17,904 nucleotides of DNA from Candidatus Poribacteria bacterium (GCA_009845505.1 VXZL01000547.1:1-17904), one strand, 5' to 3'; shown: positions 1 through 10,606, counted from the stretch's first letter. Notes: generated by a model not told the origin, from the letters alone. Made by a program: numbers and translations.

Positions 1-1
1 G

Positions 2-811
2 ATCTATAGAACAGAGGTGCCCTTGATGGGATTTTCTCTGGTCGTTACAAAAACCGATAGAGAAACGGCTCTTGGTGGCACCGCAGAGGTTGATGTTATC
101 TTAAAAACCCGCATTCTCCCCGCTGGAAAACGCCCGACCCCAAAGGCGGAACACCTCGAAGCCGAAGTGAAGCTTTTGTCAGGAAACATCACCGAAGCCA
201 TTATGTCTAACGCCCGCCAGAAACTCGAAGTCGAGACTGGACAATCAGGTAGCATTTCAATCCAAGTTCCAACGGTTGTTGCGGCCGACTGTCCTGATTT
301 ACCTATTCGTGATGCGGCGGGTGAATTCCTTCGGAGCAGTGCTTACATTCAAGCAGCCCATTCTGACATCCAAGCAACGGCTCAGGAGATTTTGAATGGC
401 GAGACGAATTCATGGCGTGCCGCGAAAAAATTGTGTCAATGGGTTTATGAATCCATCACTGACAAAAGAGTGACAGGTGGCTTTGGTTCGTCATTAACGG
501 TATTAGCGTCGCTCTCTGGAGACTGTACGGAACACACGACACTTTTTATAGCGTTGGCACGTGCCGCTGGAATCCCTTCACGCATCTGTTCGGGTATTGT
601 ATTTTCAAGGGATGCTTTCTATTATCACTTCTGGCCCGAAGTTTACGTTGGCAGATGGGTACAAATGGATCCGACGTTCGGTCAGATGGTGGCGGATGCG
701 AATCACATTCAACTTGGTGGAAGTGCGCTGGAATCGGACAACCTAATGGAATTTGCCGAAGGGGTCTTCCAAACAATCAACCGACTTGAAATTGTGATTA
801 CCGATGAGTAG
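2..811 (+). CDS. Transglutaminase-like domain protein (5' end outside the window)
   Basis: The reading frame is open to the left edge, so the gene is cut at its 5' end. A GTG at 17 and an ATG at 26 are in frame, but the codons before them also read as protein, so neither is likely to be the true start. The last part carries a transglutaminase-like core with the papain-type triad in order: Cys in GDCTEHTTLF, His in YYHFWPEVYVG and Asp in QMDPTFGQ. The family includes peptidases and amide-modifying enzymes; the substrate cannot be read from the sequence. The region before it (about 90 residues) is beta-rich and has no motif I recognise. The gene ends at TAG 809-811, 236 bases before a BatA/vWA gene on the same strand. 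Transglutaminase-like and vWA/BatA genes often sit together with MoxR-type ATPases in bacteria, which makes shared envelope work plausible. The domain call is firm, the role open. Confidence 0.85.
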   Translation: MYRTEVPLMGFSLVVTKTDRETALGGTAEVDVILKTRILPAGKRPTPKAEHLEAEVKLLSGNITEAIMSNARQKLEVETGQSGSISIQVPTVVAADCPDLPIRDAAGEFLRSSAYIQAAHSDIQATAQEILNGETNSWRAAKKLCQWVYESITDKRVTGGFGSSLTVLASLSGDCTEHTTLFIALARAAGIPSRICSGIVFSRDAFYYHFWPEVYVGRWVQMDPTFGQMVADANHIQLGGSALESDNLMEFAEGVFQTINRLEIVITDE

Positions 812-923
812 TTACCAGCAGTCAGGTCGCTGCGCTTTCAGCATTCAGTTAAGAGGCTCCCGGCGGTCATAGAATGTGTCACTGCCATAAATATCTTTTG
901 GGGGACCACTGAGAGAGTTGCAA

Positions 924-963
924 AACGATAATGCGGGGAATGCCTTTAAGGCATTCATATCGT
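924..963. repeat. Intergenic palindrome with nested arms
   Basis: The core at 938-956 is an inverted repeat: arm GAATGCCTT, one central T, then AAGGCATTC. An outer pair, AACGATA at 924-930 and TATCGTT at 958-964, is also complementary, so the element could fold into a longer interrupted hairpin. It lies in the 236-base gap between the transglutaminase and vWA genes. There is no T-tract after it, so a rho-independent terminator is unlikely. It could be a dispersed palindromic repeat or an operator. The rest of the gap holds degenerate TCAG-type heptamer remnants (about 815-852) and two ATCGTTGATT-like words at about 959 and 986, but no gene that I can see. Confidence 0.5.
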
Positions 964-1047
964 TGATTTCCACACGGGCTTCATACCGTTGATTCGCAAC
1001 CCGCCCTGCCCGTTGACAGCCATTAAGCTACAAAGGACAAAACAAGA

Positions 1048-3353
<2,306 letters not shown>

Positions 3354-3354
<1 letters not shown>

Positions 3355-5357
3355 TGATAGATTTTTGGTATGTTGCGCGCTCGCTTGGGATCCTGTGCTT
3401 AATTATGGCAATCAGCAGCCAATCATCAGCAGTCGGTCAAGAACGGTTTGTGGAAACCGAAAGCAATACGCAACCACCATACGCTGAAAGCCGAAAGCTG
3501 AAAGCCGAAAGCCAATATGATGAGGCGAATATCGTACGCAGTCTCGTCATCAGCGGGAATAACTCATTTTCCGACCAACAAATTCGCGCCCTGATGAGGA
3601 CAGATGTCTGGAGTGTCTATGATGAGACCCTTCTGAAAGCGGATTTTGAAGCGATCGTCCGTTTCTATCGGGAGAATGGCTATCAGTTCGCTCGCATTAT
3701 TGAAGAGCAACTCTCTGTAAAGAAATTCGGAGATGGTATTTACCTGGGTATCGAAATTGATGAAGGTAACATTGGACAGATTCTCGTAAGCGGTAATATA
3801 CAGACGAAGGAGGAGGTAATTCGGCGTGAACTTCTATTTGCGGAAGGAGATATCTATACAGAAGCAGATAGAATAGAGAGTGAGCAGATTCTGCGGCGTA
3901 AGACGTATATTGGTGCTGCAAAGGTGGATGCCCAGTGGGATGAACTCTCAAAAAGGGTTATCGTTCATGCAAGTATTACGGAACTCTTGTCGTTCCCATT
4001 CGGAGCAGACTTGAACCTGAACAACCAGAAAAGGTACTGGCTACTACAATTTCGGGATCCAAACCTGTTCGGTTCGGGGCAAAGTACCTTGTGGCGTTAC
4101 GAAAGGATTAGCGAAATTGGCGAGAGGACGCGGAGCCTTGTGAGAGGTAGATATTCCAACCCTCGCCTTTTTAATTCACACTGGAATTTTGACGGTGAAT
4201 ATATCCAGAAGCGAGATGGGGACTCTTTACTTGTATTGTTAGAACGTCCACAATATACATTGAAAAGTCGATGGAGTGCAAGTATCCGTTTTTCTGAATC
4301 GGTCAATCCCGTAACTTGGTATGAAAACGGACGAGAAACCGATAGGTTTGAGCAAAATTTACAAGGCGCCTTTGCAAATGTGCAACGCTACTTCGGGGAC
4401 AGACGGCAACAGAACTATATAGGGCTCTGGGCGACCTCACGGCGTTTGAAATATGTGTTACTTGACAAATCAGTTGAATCAGGAGCGATGTTAGAAGAGC
4501 GCGATATAAAGCGGGTTGGTTTCACGCTGGGTAGAAAACACACCGCATATCACAAAACTCGGTTTCTCCAACGGATGGGACAAGAGGAGAATTTTCTCGT
4601 CGGTGCGCAATACGCGCTGTCTCTTGGGTATGCTTCGCCATTATATGGCTCTGACCGAACAGAATCTTACGCTGAATTGGCTGTCGGTTCGGGGTGGATG
4701 AAAGGAGATCGGTTTTTTGGTCTCACAACAGTCGCACTTAACACAAACTTGACGAGTCGAATTGAACGGTCTGTTCTCCAGGCACGGACTTCTTGGTTTT
4801 ATACAGATGTATTTAATACCGGTGATATCTATACGCTTGAAAGGGGTTTTAGAGAGAATGGCCTCTTTGACTTTCATCAGACATTTGTTGCGCAGCTGAC
4901 AACAGAGATGCAGTTCGGATGGAGTGGGCGGAGTCAAGTCCTTTTGGGGGCTTTTAATGGTTTGCGCGGTTATGATTATAGACAATTCAACGGAGAGAAG
5001 CTCGTCCTATTGAATCTTGAGAGTCGCACTGTATTTGGTGGCACAATTTTCCACAAAATGGACGAAGCTCTCGCAGCGGTAGCGACGTTTGTGGCGCGCC
5101 CGTTTATTGATAGACCTGTACACCTTGGATTCATATTAAGCGGCGTTGTGTTCGCTGATATTGGATATATCTGGAATGGAAGAAACAGTTTTGATTTGGC
5201 GGCACCAAAGCGGAGTGTGGGATTTGGATTGCGGAGTAGCCTCTCTCAGTTTAGTGGTACGGGCATTCTTCGGGTAGAATTTGCGTTTCCGCTCGATCCG
5301 CCTTTCGCGCCATCGCTTAAACCTCGGATTTTTTATGGTCAGGAACGCACATTTTAA
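3354..5357 (+). CDS. Omp85 family outer-membrane protein (BamA/TamA-like), two POTRA domains plus beta-barrel
   Basis: The ATG overlaps the stop of the vWA gene by one base (TAATG), so translation is probably coupled. A signal peptide (hydrophobic LGILCLIMAISS, cleavage near SSA/VGQ) is followed by a low-complexity linker with a heptamer array. Two POTRA-like domains follow: about residues 60-132 (VISGNNSFSD, IEIDEG) and 133-212 (ILVSGNIQTKEEVIRREL). The rest, about 450 residues, is amphipathic beta-strand sequence typical of the surface-antigen barrel, with NLFGSGQS near its start and NGLRGYDYRQFNGE late in the barrel. The chain ends in a C-terminal Phe (QERTF), the usual barrel recognition end. 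The family inserts or exports proteins across the outer membrane. Two POTRAs are fewer than the five of classical BamA, so a TamA-like or specialised role fits better than the main Bam complex. Confidence 0.88.
3484..3511 (+). repeat. Heptamer tandem array inside the Omp85 gene (CTGAAAG/CCGAAAG alternating)
   Basis: Four units alternate exactly: CTGAAAG, CCGAAAG, CTGAAAG, CCGAAAG. They are read as AESRKLKAES in the linker between the signal peptide and the first POTRA domain. The two CTGAAAG units place TGA in two of the three frames; the gene uses the third. Confidence 0.9.
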
Positions 5358-5361
5358 CTGG

Positions 5362-5375
5362 CTGTCAGGGGTCAG
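5362..5375 (+). repeat. Short heptamer pair after the Omp85 stop codon
   Basis: CTGTCAG and GGGTCAG stand head to tail five bases after the Omp85 stop. They are a degenerate two-unit member of the heptamer family seen elsewhere in the window. Just downstream, 5399-5408 is a perfect ten-base palindrome (CAAACGTTTG) that could be an operator for the next gene; nothing further supports that. Confidence 0.5.
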
Positions 5376-5414
5376 CCTCAGTAACCCGTTGGCGGTTGCA
5401 AACGTTTGTAATTC

Positions 5415-5422
5415 CGAGGAGG
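5415..5422 (+). promoter_or_regulatory. Strong Shine-Dalgarno separated from its start codon by a repeat
   Basis: GAGGAGG lies about 52 bases before the ATG at 5474. The stretch between is mostly the heptamer array at 5431-5468. No other good ribosome binding site is visible between the array and the ATG (only TACAAA). If the array were absent the spacing would be about 14 bases, so the array looks inserted into a ribosome binding region. Confidence 0.5.
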
Positions 5423-5430
5423 TTCTCTGG

Positions 5431-5468
5431 ACTGATAACTGATAACCGATAACTGATAACTGATAACT
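5431..5468 (+). repeat. Heptamer tandem array in the DUF6785 leader (ACTGATA x5)
   Basis: Five ACTGATA-type units (the third is ACCGATA) plus ACT end five bases before the ATG at 5474. The units contain TGA and TAA, so every frame is closed. The gene must start after the array. Confidence 0.92.
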
Positions 5469-5473
5469 ACAAA

Positions 5474-7381
5474 ATGAACTCTTCGGATCGCATATCAACC
5501 GAAAATATTACATGGCGAGCGATTTTGTTGGGGTTGTTATCGCTCCCGCTCAACATTTACCTTGTTGTTCAGACGGAGACAGTCTGGACGACACAGTATC
5601 CTACCACGATGGCGATTTTCTTTAACGCCGTCTTCACGCTCTTCCTTATTGCTATTCTCAATCTGCTCTTAACACGTTATCTACCGAAATGGCAACTCAC
5701 GCAAGCAGAGATGCTAACGGTGTATCTCATGGTAACGCTGGCGTGTGTCGTCTGTGGACACGACCTTTTGCAGGCGACGATGTGTGTCTTGGGACACGCG
5801 GCGTGGTTTGCGACACCCGAGAATGAATGGCAATCGCTTTTCTTCCGCTATATTCCGGACTGGATTGCCGTGATGAACCGCCGCGCCTTAACCGGCTACT
5901 ATGAAGGCACCTCAAACCTATTTGAGACAGATCATATTCAGGCATGGCTCACCCCAGTATTGGCATGGTTGGTTTTCTTCTCTGCTTTAGCATTCTCTAT
6001 GATGATGCTGAGTGTAATCCTCCGTAAACAGTGGATTGAACACGAAAAGCTGAGTTACCCAATCATCTTGCTCCCTTATGAAATGACAAAACACAGAGAT
6101 TTCTACCGAAACCGATTGCTCTGGATAGGTTTCGCTATCGGATGTGGGATCGATTTGCTCAATGGAATTAGTTTTCTCTATCCTTACGTCCCGAGCATTC
6201 CTATCCGTCACGACATTGGCATCTTGTTCACAGAAAAACCGCTGAATGCTATCGGTTCAACACCTATCCATCTAAACCCTTACGCCATCGGCATAGGTTT
6301 TTTAATGCCGCTGGATTTGTCGCTCTCTTGCTGGTTGTTTTACCTGTTCTGGAAGGCACAACTCGTTTTCGGAGCGATGACAGGAATGAATCAGACCCCT
6401 GGCTATCCGCATATTGATATGCAATCAACTGGTGCGTATTTTGGTCTCTGTTTCTTCGCGCTTTGGATAACACACAAGCATCTCTGGCAGGTTGCCCGCA
6501 ATATTTTAGGTTTGAAAACAAACATTGATATAACAAATGAACCGATGGGATACCGGAGCGCGTTTGTTGGATTCTTGGTGGGTATGGCAGTTGTGTTTGG
6601 ATTTTGTTTGAAGGCAGGGATGTCGTGGTGGGGCGTACTTGGGTTTTTCAGTATCCAATTTATACTTGTTTTAGCGTTTACACGGATGCGTGCGGAACTC
6701 GGGACCCCGACGATGGATTTCTATCGTGCGGGTCCTGGTATTTTTCTGACTTCACTTGTTGGTTCCAGAAAGATTGGTCCGCCAACGTTGACAGGCTTCG
6801 CGTTCCTTTACGGGTTCACGCGCAACTATCGTTCGCAACCGATGCCGAACCAATTGGAGGGCTTTAAACTCGCTGATAGAGGCGGCATCAACACGCGTCA
6901 AATTCTGTGGGTGATGTGGGGTGCGACGGTCATCGGGTTAGCTATTGGATTTGTTGCGTTCCTGCACGCGGGTTATAAACATGGAAGTTTAGGGACATGG
7001 CGCGGGCAGGAGGCGTTCAGTGACCTACAACGCTGGTTGACCCTTCCGAACGATACGGACTGGGGACGCATGGGATTTTTCGGCTTTGGTATCACTCTGA
7101 CGCTCACGACGCTCTTTATGCGTCTGCGGTTTATTTGGTGGCAGCTGCATCCGTTGGCTTATCCGCTGGCGGGGAATTGGAATTTCGGTCGGCTCTGGTT
7201 TCCGGTATTTCTGGCGTGGTTGCTAAAATCTATACTAATTCGCCACGGTGGGATTGGTGCGTATCGCCGAACACTGCCCCTGTTTTTAGGGACAATGCTC
7301 GGCGAATTCGTGATGGGGAGTATTTGGGCAATTTTAGGACTGTTTCTCGGACAGCGGATGTATTCGTTTAAGCATTGGTAG
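5474..7381 (+). CDS. DUF6785/DUF6784 family polytopic membrane protein
   Basis: This is a 635-residue, highly hydrophobic protein with about a dozen or more membrane segments. I recognise it as the DUF6785 (N-terminal) plus DUF6784 (C-terminal) arrangement by the ITWRAILLGLLSLPLN opening, the FTRMRAELGTPTMDFYRAGP loop, the QLHPLAYPLAGNW segment and the LIRHGGIGAYR loop near the end. The organisation resembles oligopeptide-transporter-like permeases, but no substrate is established for the family and none can be inferred here. The ATG at 5474 is forced by stop codons in the heptamer array just upstream (in-frame TAA 5450-5452). The Omp85 gene ends 116 bases before it, and the gene converges with the DUF4097 gene (31 bases apart). 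The only shared inverted repeat there, GTAGGC/GCCTAC, is too short to be called a terminator. Confidence 0.85.
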   Translation: MNSSDRISTENITWRAILLGLLSLPLNIYLVVQTETVWTTQYPTTMAIFFNAVFTLFLIAILNLLLTRYLPKWQLTQAEMLTVYLMVTLACVVCGHDLLQATMCVLGHAAWFATPENEWQSLFFRYIPDWIAVMNRRALTGYYEGTSNLFETDHIQAWLTPVLAWLVFFSALAFSMMMLSVILRKQWIEHEKLSYPIILLPYEMTKHRDFYRNRLLWIGFAIGCGIDLLNGISFLYPYVPSIPIRHDIGILFTEKPLNAIGSTPIHLNPYAIGIGFLMPLDLSLSCWLFYLFWKAQLVFGAMTGMNQTPGYPHIDMQSTGAYFGLCFFALWITHKHLWQVARNILGLKTNIDITNEPMGYRSAFVGFLVGMAVVFGFCLKAGMSWWGVLGFFSIQFILVLAFTRMRAELGTPTMDFYRAGPGIFLTSLVGSRKIGPPTLTGFAFLYGFTRNYRSQPMPNQLEGFKLADRGGINTRQILWVMWGATVIGLAIGFVAFLHAGYKHGSLGTWRGQEAFSDLQRWLTLPNDTDWGRMGFFGFGITLTLTTLFMRLRFIWWQLHPLAYPLAGNWNFGRLWFPVFLAWLLKSILIRHGGIGAYRRTLPLFLGTMLGEFVMGSIWAILGLFLGQRMYSFKHW

Positions 7382-7412
7382 GCGGTTGGTAGTTAGCACT
7401 CAGAGAGCCTAC

Positions 7413-8489
7413 TTAATCCGATATTTTCTGTAAACGGATACCACCACCAGAGGTGCGCAATTTCATCAGGGGACCCCCGCCGTTTATGCTCCCTTTCAAC
7501 CTATTTTTTGGAACTTTTCCCTGAATGGTGGATGCTACTGCAAAGTCTGTTGAGACGCTCCCGCCGCTGGTTGTGGCGTCCACATCAATTGCGATATCTG
7601 GGATGAGGATAACAGTTATGTTACCGCCGGATGTGCGCAAACTACATTCATCGTGAAGTTGTGCTGTTAGAAGGGCTTGGATAGAACCGCCTGAGGTTCT
7701 GGCATTTACAGTCCCGATGGTGCTCCCCAGTTTGATGCTACCTCCCGAGGTATGAACATCTACGTCTCCACTACACTTCTCAACCTTGATACTACCCCCG
7801 GATGTTTTGCCCCAAACGGAGCCCTGAATGTCCCCAAAGCGGATGCCCCTGCCAGAGGTTTGTGCTTGAACATCGCCTGCGACATCGCCCACTTCAATAC
7901 TACCACCAGAGGTCTTGAGATCGACAGGACTGTCACACGATGTAAGTTTGATGCTACCCCCGGATGTTCGTCCCCACACTGTCCCTGTAATGTTTCCGAA
8001 ACGCAAACTGCCGCCTGAGGTCCTCGCGCGGACATCCCCGTTAAGGTCGGCTACTGAGATACTACCGCTTGCGGTATCCAAATCGACGTTGTAATCTTTA
8101 GGCACAGTTACCTGAAAACGAATTTCGAGACGATTTAGCACTTTCCTCCAGTGCTCTCGACCTTGTTTGAATGTGCCTTCAATACGGACACCAGTATCTT
8201 CGTTGGTGAATGCCACATCAAAATCGGCAAGTGCCTCTTTTGCAGCAGATCTGCTCAACGGCTTTGCTGCCTTTGTGACGACGATCTTAACCTGATCCCC
8301 TTCAGCGGTTTGGACATCAATTGCACCAAACTCTGAGACAAGGGTTAGGCTACCACCCGAATTAACGCTATATGCTTTTTCAATCTTGTCCACAATATGT
8401 TCCTCATCCGTTAGGGCTACCTCACAACCAATAAAAAAAAATAAAACCAATACCGAGAGAGAAAAGGTTAAGGTAATAAACCGATTCAT
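7413..8489 (-). CDS. DUF4097-type beta-repeat lipoprotein
   Basis: The protein has 358 residues. A lipoprotein signal is visible (hydrophobic segment, then FIGC with Cys22 as the likely lipidated residue). From residue 139 the sequence is a series of TSGGSI turns spaced exactly 18 residues apart (139, 157, 175, 193, 211, 229, 247, 265), then at 286, 307 and 346. This is the DUF4097 putative-adhesin style, expected to form a beta-solenoid. The first repeat is TASGS and the fifth TSGRG. In the family such proteins are envelope-associated and often lie next to anti-sigma or stress genes; none is seen here. GGAG eight to nine bases upstream supports the ATG. A seven-base hairpin (TGAAGGA, five-base loop, TCCTTCA, 8528-8546) lies in the leader and may be regulatory. 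The gene is monocistronic as far as the window shows. Confidence 0.85.
   Translation of the reverse strand: MNRFITLTFSLSVLVLFFFIGCEVALTDEEHIVDKIEKAYSVNSGGSLTLVSEFGAIDVQTAEGDQVKIVVTKAAKPLSRSAAKEALADFDVAFTNEDTGVRIEGTFKQGREHWRKVLNRLEIRFQVTVPKDYNVDLDTASGSISVADLNGDVRARTSGGSLRFGNITGTVWGRTSGGSIKLTSCDSPVDLKTSGGSIEVGDVAGDVQAQTSGRGIRFGDIQGSVWGKTSGGSIKVEKCSGDVDVHTSGGSIKLGSTIGTVNARTSGGSIQALLTAQLHDECSLRTSGGNITVILIPDIAIDVDATTSGGSVSTDFAVASTIQGKVPKNRLKGSINGGGPLMKLRTSGGGIRLQKISD
7644..8075 (-). repeat. 18-residue (54-bp) coding repeats in the DUF4097 gene
   Basis: Eight repeats of 18 residues run without indels (residues 139-282). There is a higher-order unit of three repeats: repeats starting at 157, 175 and 193 match those starting at 211, 229 and 247 in order. 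For example RFGNITGTVWG pairs with RFGDIQGSVWG, and Cys185 pairs with Cys239, 54 residues on. This indicates a past duplication of a 162-bp block. Confidence 0.85.
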
Positions 8490-8593
8490 AGGACATCTCC
8501 AGTGAATGTTTTCTGTTGGGTTTCTGCTGAAGGACGGGTTCCTTCAAGCGTTGGTATTCGCCAAATTGGTACGATACAGAACAACCACGCATC

Positions 8594-8625
8594 CGTTGGG
8601 AAAAACCCCGCGGCTTTTCCCAACG
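8594..8625 (-). terminator. Stem-loop just downstream of the coiled-coil gene
   Basis: Arms CGTTGGGAAAA (8594-8604) and TTTTCCCAACG (8615-8625) are perfectly complementary over 11 bases, with a 10-base GC-rich loop. The element begins eight bases after the stop of the gene at 8633-9208 on the - strand. On that strand the stem is followed by a GT-rich stretch rather than a clean T-tract, so it is either a weak intrinsic terminator or an mRNA-stabilising hairpin. Confidence 0.55.
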
Positions 8626-8632
8626 TACGTTT

Positions 8633-9208
8633 TTAGAGTTCTTCGTTCTGTTTGACTTGTTGTGTTCTGATCTCTTGGAGGATTTCTACAACCGTCTCCA
8701 TCTGTCCTTCCAGTCTGGCAATACGTTGATCAACAGATGTGGTAGATTCCGCGTCCTCATCTTCATCAGAGGTGACTTCTACCGTCTCGACTGTATCAGT
8801 ATCAGATTTCTCTTGGGTGCGTTCCCCCAAGAAGTCTTTGAGAAAGTCAGGTACCGATTGCCGTACAACTTCACTAACATCTTTCAGTTCGTCGCCAATG
8901 GTTTTTTTCACGTTGGAGAAGTCGAAGTCGATATCAATCGTAGGACCTTCTCTAAGATATGCAGCAACTTGGTGGCAAGCAACACTCACCTCACTAAAAG
9001 ATGCCCCCGTTTCAAGGGGTTGAAACAACCCTTGAGGGACAGCACCGATCTCGCTTAAGCGGTCAAGCGCGTTGTTGACTTGCTGGGCGCACCGCTCCTC
9101 ACTTTCTGAAGGATCTACTATCGGTGATGTCTCTACTACGCGAGCAGTTGTTTCCAAGAGCCGTAGAATTCCGCGAATTTCCTTTTGGGTTTCGTGTTCG
9201 TTAGACAT
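8633..9208 (-). CDS. Hypothetical acidic protein with C-terminal coiled coil
   Basis: I do not recognise this 191-residue protein. It has no signal peptide or membrane segment and is probably cytoplasmic. Residues 1-110 look helical (for example VNNALDRLSEIG, EVSVACHQVAAYL). A charged helix DVSEVVRQSVPDFLKDFLG lies near 115-130. A very acidic, low-complexity stretch (TVEVTSDEDEDAE) covers about 143-157. The last 35 residues form a likely coiled coil (IARLEGQMETVVEILQEI). AAGGAG six bases before the ATG is a strong ribosome binding site. Upstream are two copies of a promoter-like element (9233-9360), so it appears to have its own expression unit. It could be a scaffold or partner-binding protein; there is no evidence for an enzyme. 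Confidence 0.75.
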   Translation of the reverse strand: MSNEHETQKEIRGILRLLETTARVVETSPIVDPSESEERCAQQVNNALDRLSEIGAVPQGLFQPLETGASFSEVSVACHQVAAYLREGPTIDIDFDFSNVKKTIGDELKDVSEVVRQSVPDFLKDFLGERTQEKSDTDTVETVEVTSDEDEDAESTTSVDQRIARLEGQMETVVEILQEIRTQQVKQNEEL

Positions 9209-9232
9209 GATTGTCTCCTTTTTATGGGCATT

Positions 9233-9360
9233 TGCCTATATAGAGTCCGTTAAGGCTAAAAAGGATAGCGAAAAATAGTTGGTGGCTGTCAACCACTCCT
9301 GCCTTTTGAGCCTATCTGCCTATATAGAGTCACCCGAGGATAAAAAGATAGTGGAAAATT
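9233..9360 (-). promoter_or_regulatory. Duplicated promoter-like element upstream of the coiled-coil gene
   Basis: The exact 15-mer TGCCTATATAGAGTC occurs at 9233-9247 and 9317-9331, 84 bases apart. The match continues imperfectly for about 29 more bases through an A-rich block (CTAAAAAGGATAG against ATAAAAAGATAG). On the - strand each copy reads as a T-rich block followed by GACTCTATATAGGCA. TATATA could be a -10 box, but no good -35 is seen at 17 bases. The proximal copy ends about 25 bases before the gene start. It could be a tandem promoter or a paired protein binding site. Confidence 0.4.
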
Positions 9361-9391
9361 TAAAAGGAACGCGAATTCGGATATTTAGACA

Positions 9392-10606
9392 TTAGGAGGG
9401 GTCCGATTTTAGTTCACCGACATTCCGGCGGATTTTTATTACTGCCTTAATAATGTCCTCTATGTCCTCCTCGCTTGCCATCAGGACATTTTGACTTAAG
9501 GAGAGACCGGTTTGGCATATCTTCTCAGTCTCAGGACAATGCACATCGGTATAATTGAGGTCTTGACCGAAAAGATTAGAGGTAAGAAAAGAGGCGCGAT
9601 ACATCGGCGTTGTATACCAATATCCCATGGGTATCCCCTCTGCACGCATTGCTTTGAGAAATGTTTCACGTGAAATGTCTTCAAATTCCTCAGCATCAAA
9701 GAGTGCTTTATAGCCGTGGCACCCGCCCCGCGTTGCACGTGGATCGAGAGGTGTGACTTTGATGCCGGGAACCTCGCCGAGCCACCCATCTAACCATCGC
9801 ATATTTTTATGGCGATAGTTGGTTTCATCTTCAAGTCGAGTTATACGCGAGAGGAGGAGGCCGGCTTGCCACTCAGTCATACGGAAATTGCCGCCGAAGG
9901 GTTCTGCCTCGCCGAATTCAGCATCGGGGAGTGTGCGTCCACAATTATGGAGTGCATACGCGCGTTCGTAGAGTTCCCGGTCGTTGATGAGAACGATACC
10001 GCCTTCACCGGCGCAAAGGTTCTTTGACGATTGGAAACTGAAGCATCCGAAATGTCCCCAGCTGCCGACACCTCGCCCGCGCCACTCGGCACCGTGTGCC
10101 TGCGCGCAATCCTCGACGATTTTAAGGTTGTGCCGATTTGCGATGTCAACCAATGCGTCAAGATCGGCTGGATATCCGGCGATATGAACCGGTAAAATCG
10201 CCTTTGTTTTTTCGGTGATAGCGGCTTCAACTTTTGAAGGATCCAACAGGAAACTATCTGGTGCGGTATCCACAAAAACAGGAACGGCATGCGTCATGAG
10301 GATCGCGACGACTGTTGCCTGGAAGGTATAGGGTGTGGTAATGACCTCATCACCCGGACAAACGCCAGCGGCTTTCAGGGCGACATAGAGTGCTGATGTC
10401 CCACTATTGACACAAACGCCATACTTCGCGCCTTGGAATTCAGCGAACTGTTGCGCGAATTCTGGAACCTTTGGTCCGCCAACGCCCCACTGTCCACTTT
10501 TGTAAATTGCTTCAAACGCCTCAATATCGGCAGGGTCCTGCGTGGGCCATGTCGGATAGGGATCCGTGCGGACAGGTTCACCGCCGTTTATTGCTAATGT
10601 TGCCAT
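9392..10606 (-). CDS. DegT/DnrJ/EryC1/StrS family PLP-dependent aminotransferase
   Basis: The protein has 404 residues, the normal family length. These enzymes transfer an amino group from glutamate or glutamine to a keto-sugar or cyclitol, using pyridoxal phosphate. Visible family marks are the N-terminal GGEPVRTDPYPTWP, VNSGTSALYVALKA (phosphate loop, near 67-80), EDCAQAHGA with Asp166 facing the pyridine nitrogen, and the Schiff-base Lys195 in FSFQSSKNLCAGEGG. A GNFRMTEWQAGL segment follows. No sugar-nucleotide or glycosyltransferase genes are nearby, so the substrate is unknown, and some family members act as regulators. An AGGGGGA ribosome binding site precedes the ATG. A 183-base gap separates its stop from the coiled-coil gene, and that gene has its own promoter-like element. 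Confidence 0.92.
   Translation of the reverse strand: MATLAINGGEPVRTDPYPTWPTQDPADIEAFEAIYKSGQWGVGGPKVPEFAQQFAEFQGAKYGVCVNSGTSALYVALKAAGVCPGDEVITTPYTFQATVVAILMTHAVPVFVDTAPDSFLLDPSKVEAAITEKTKAILPVHIAGYPADLDALVDIANRHNLKIVEDCAQAHGAEWRGRGVGSWGHFGCFSFQSSKNLCAGEGGIVLINDRELYERAYALHNCGRTLPDAEFGEAEPFGGNFRMTEWQAGLLLSRITRLEDETNYRHKNMRWLDGWLGEVPGIKVTPLDPRATRGGCHGYKALFDAEEFEDISRETFLKAMRAEGIPMGYWYTTPMYRASFLTSNLFGQDLNYTDVHCPETEKICQTGLSLSQNVLMASEEDIEDIIKAVIKIRRNVGELKSDPS

Noticed and set aside
1013..1041. TTGACA at 1013 as a promoter of the vWA gene.
   Set aside because: At 17 bases the -10 would be GACAAA, a poor match that overlaps the ribosome binding region.
5431..5468. The heptamer arrays as CRISPR repeats.
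   Set aside because: The units are seven bases, directly adjacent and without spacers; no cas genes are present.
7380..7414. GTAGGC/GCCTAC as a bidirectional terminator between the DUF6785 and DUF4097 genes.
   Set aside because: A six-base stem with a loop of over 20 bases and no T-tract is too weak.
8739..9023. A 94-codon serine-rich frame on the + strand opposite the coiled-coil gene.
   Set aside because: It is the antisense image of the acidic and charged codons of the real gene, with no ribosome binding site.
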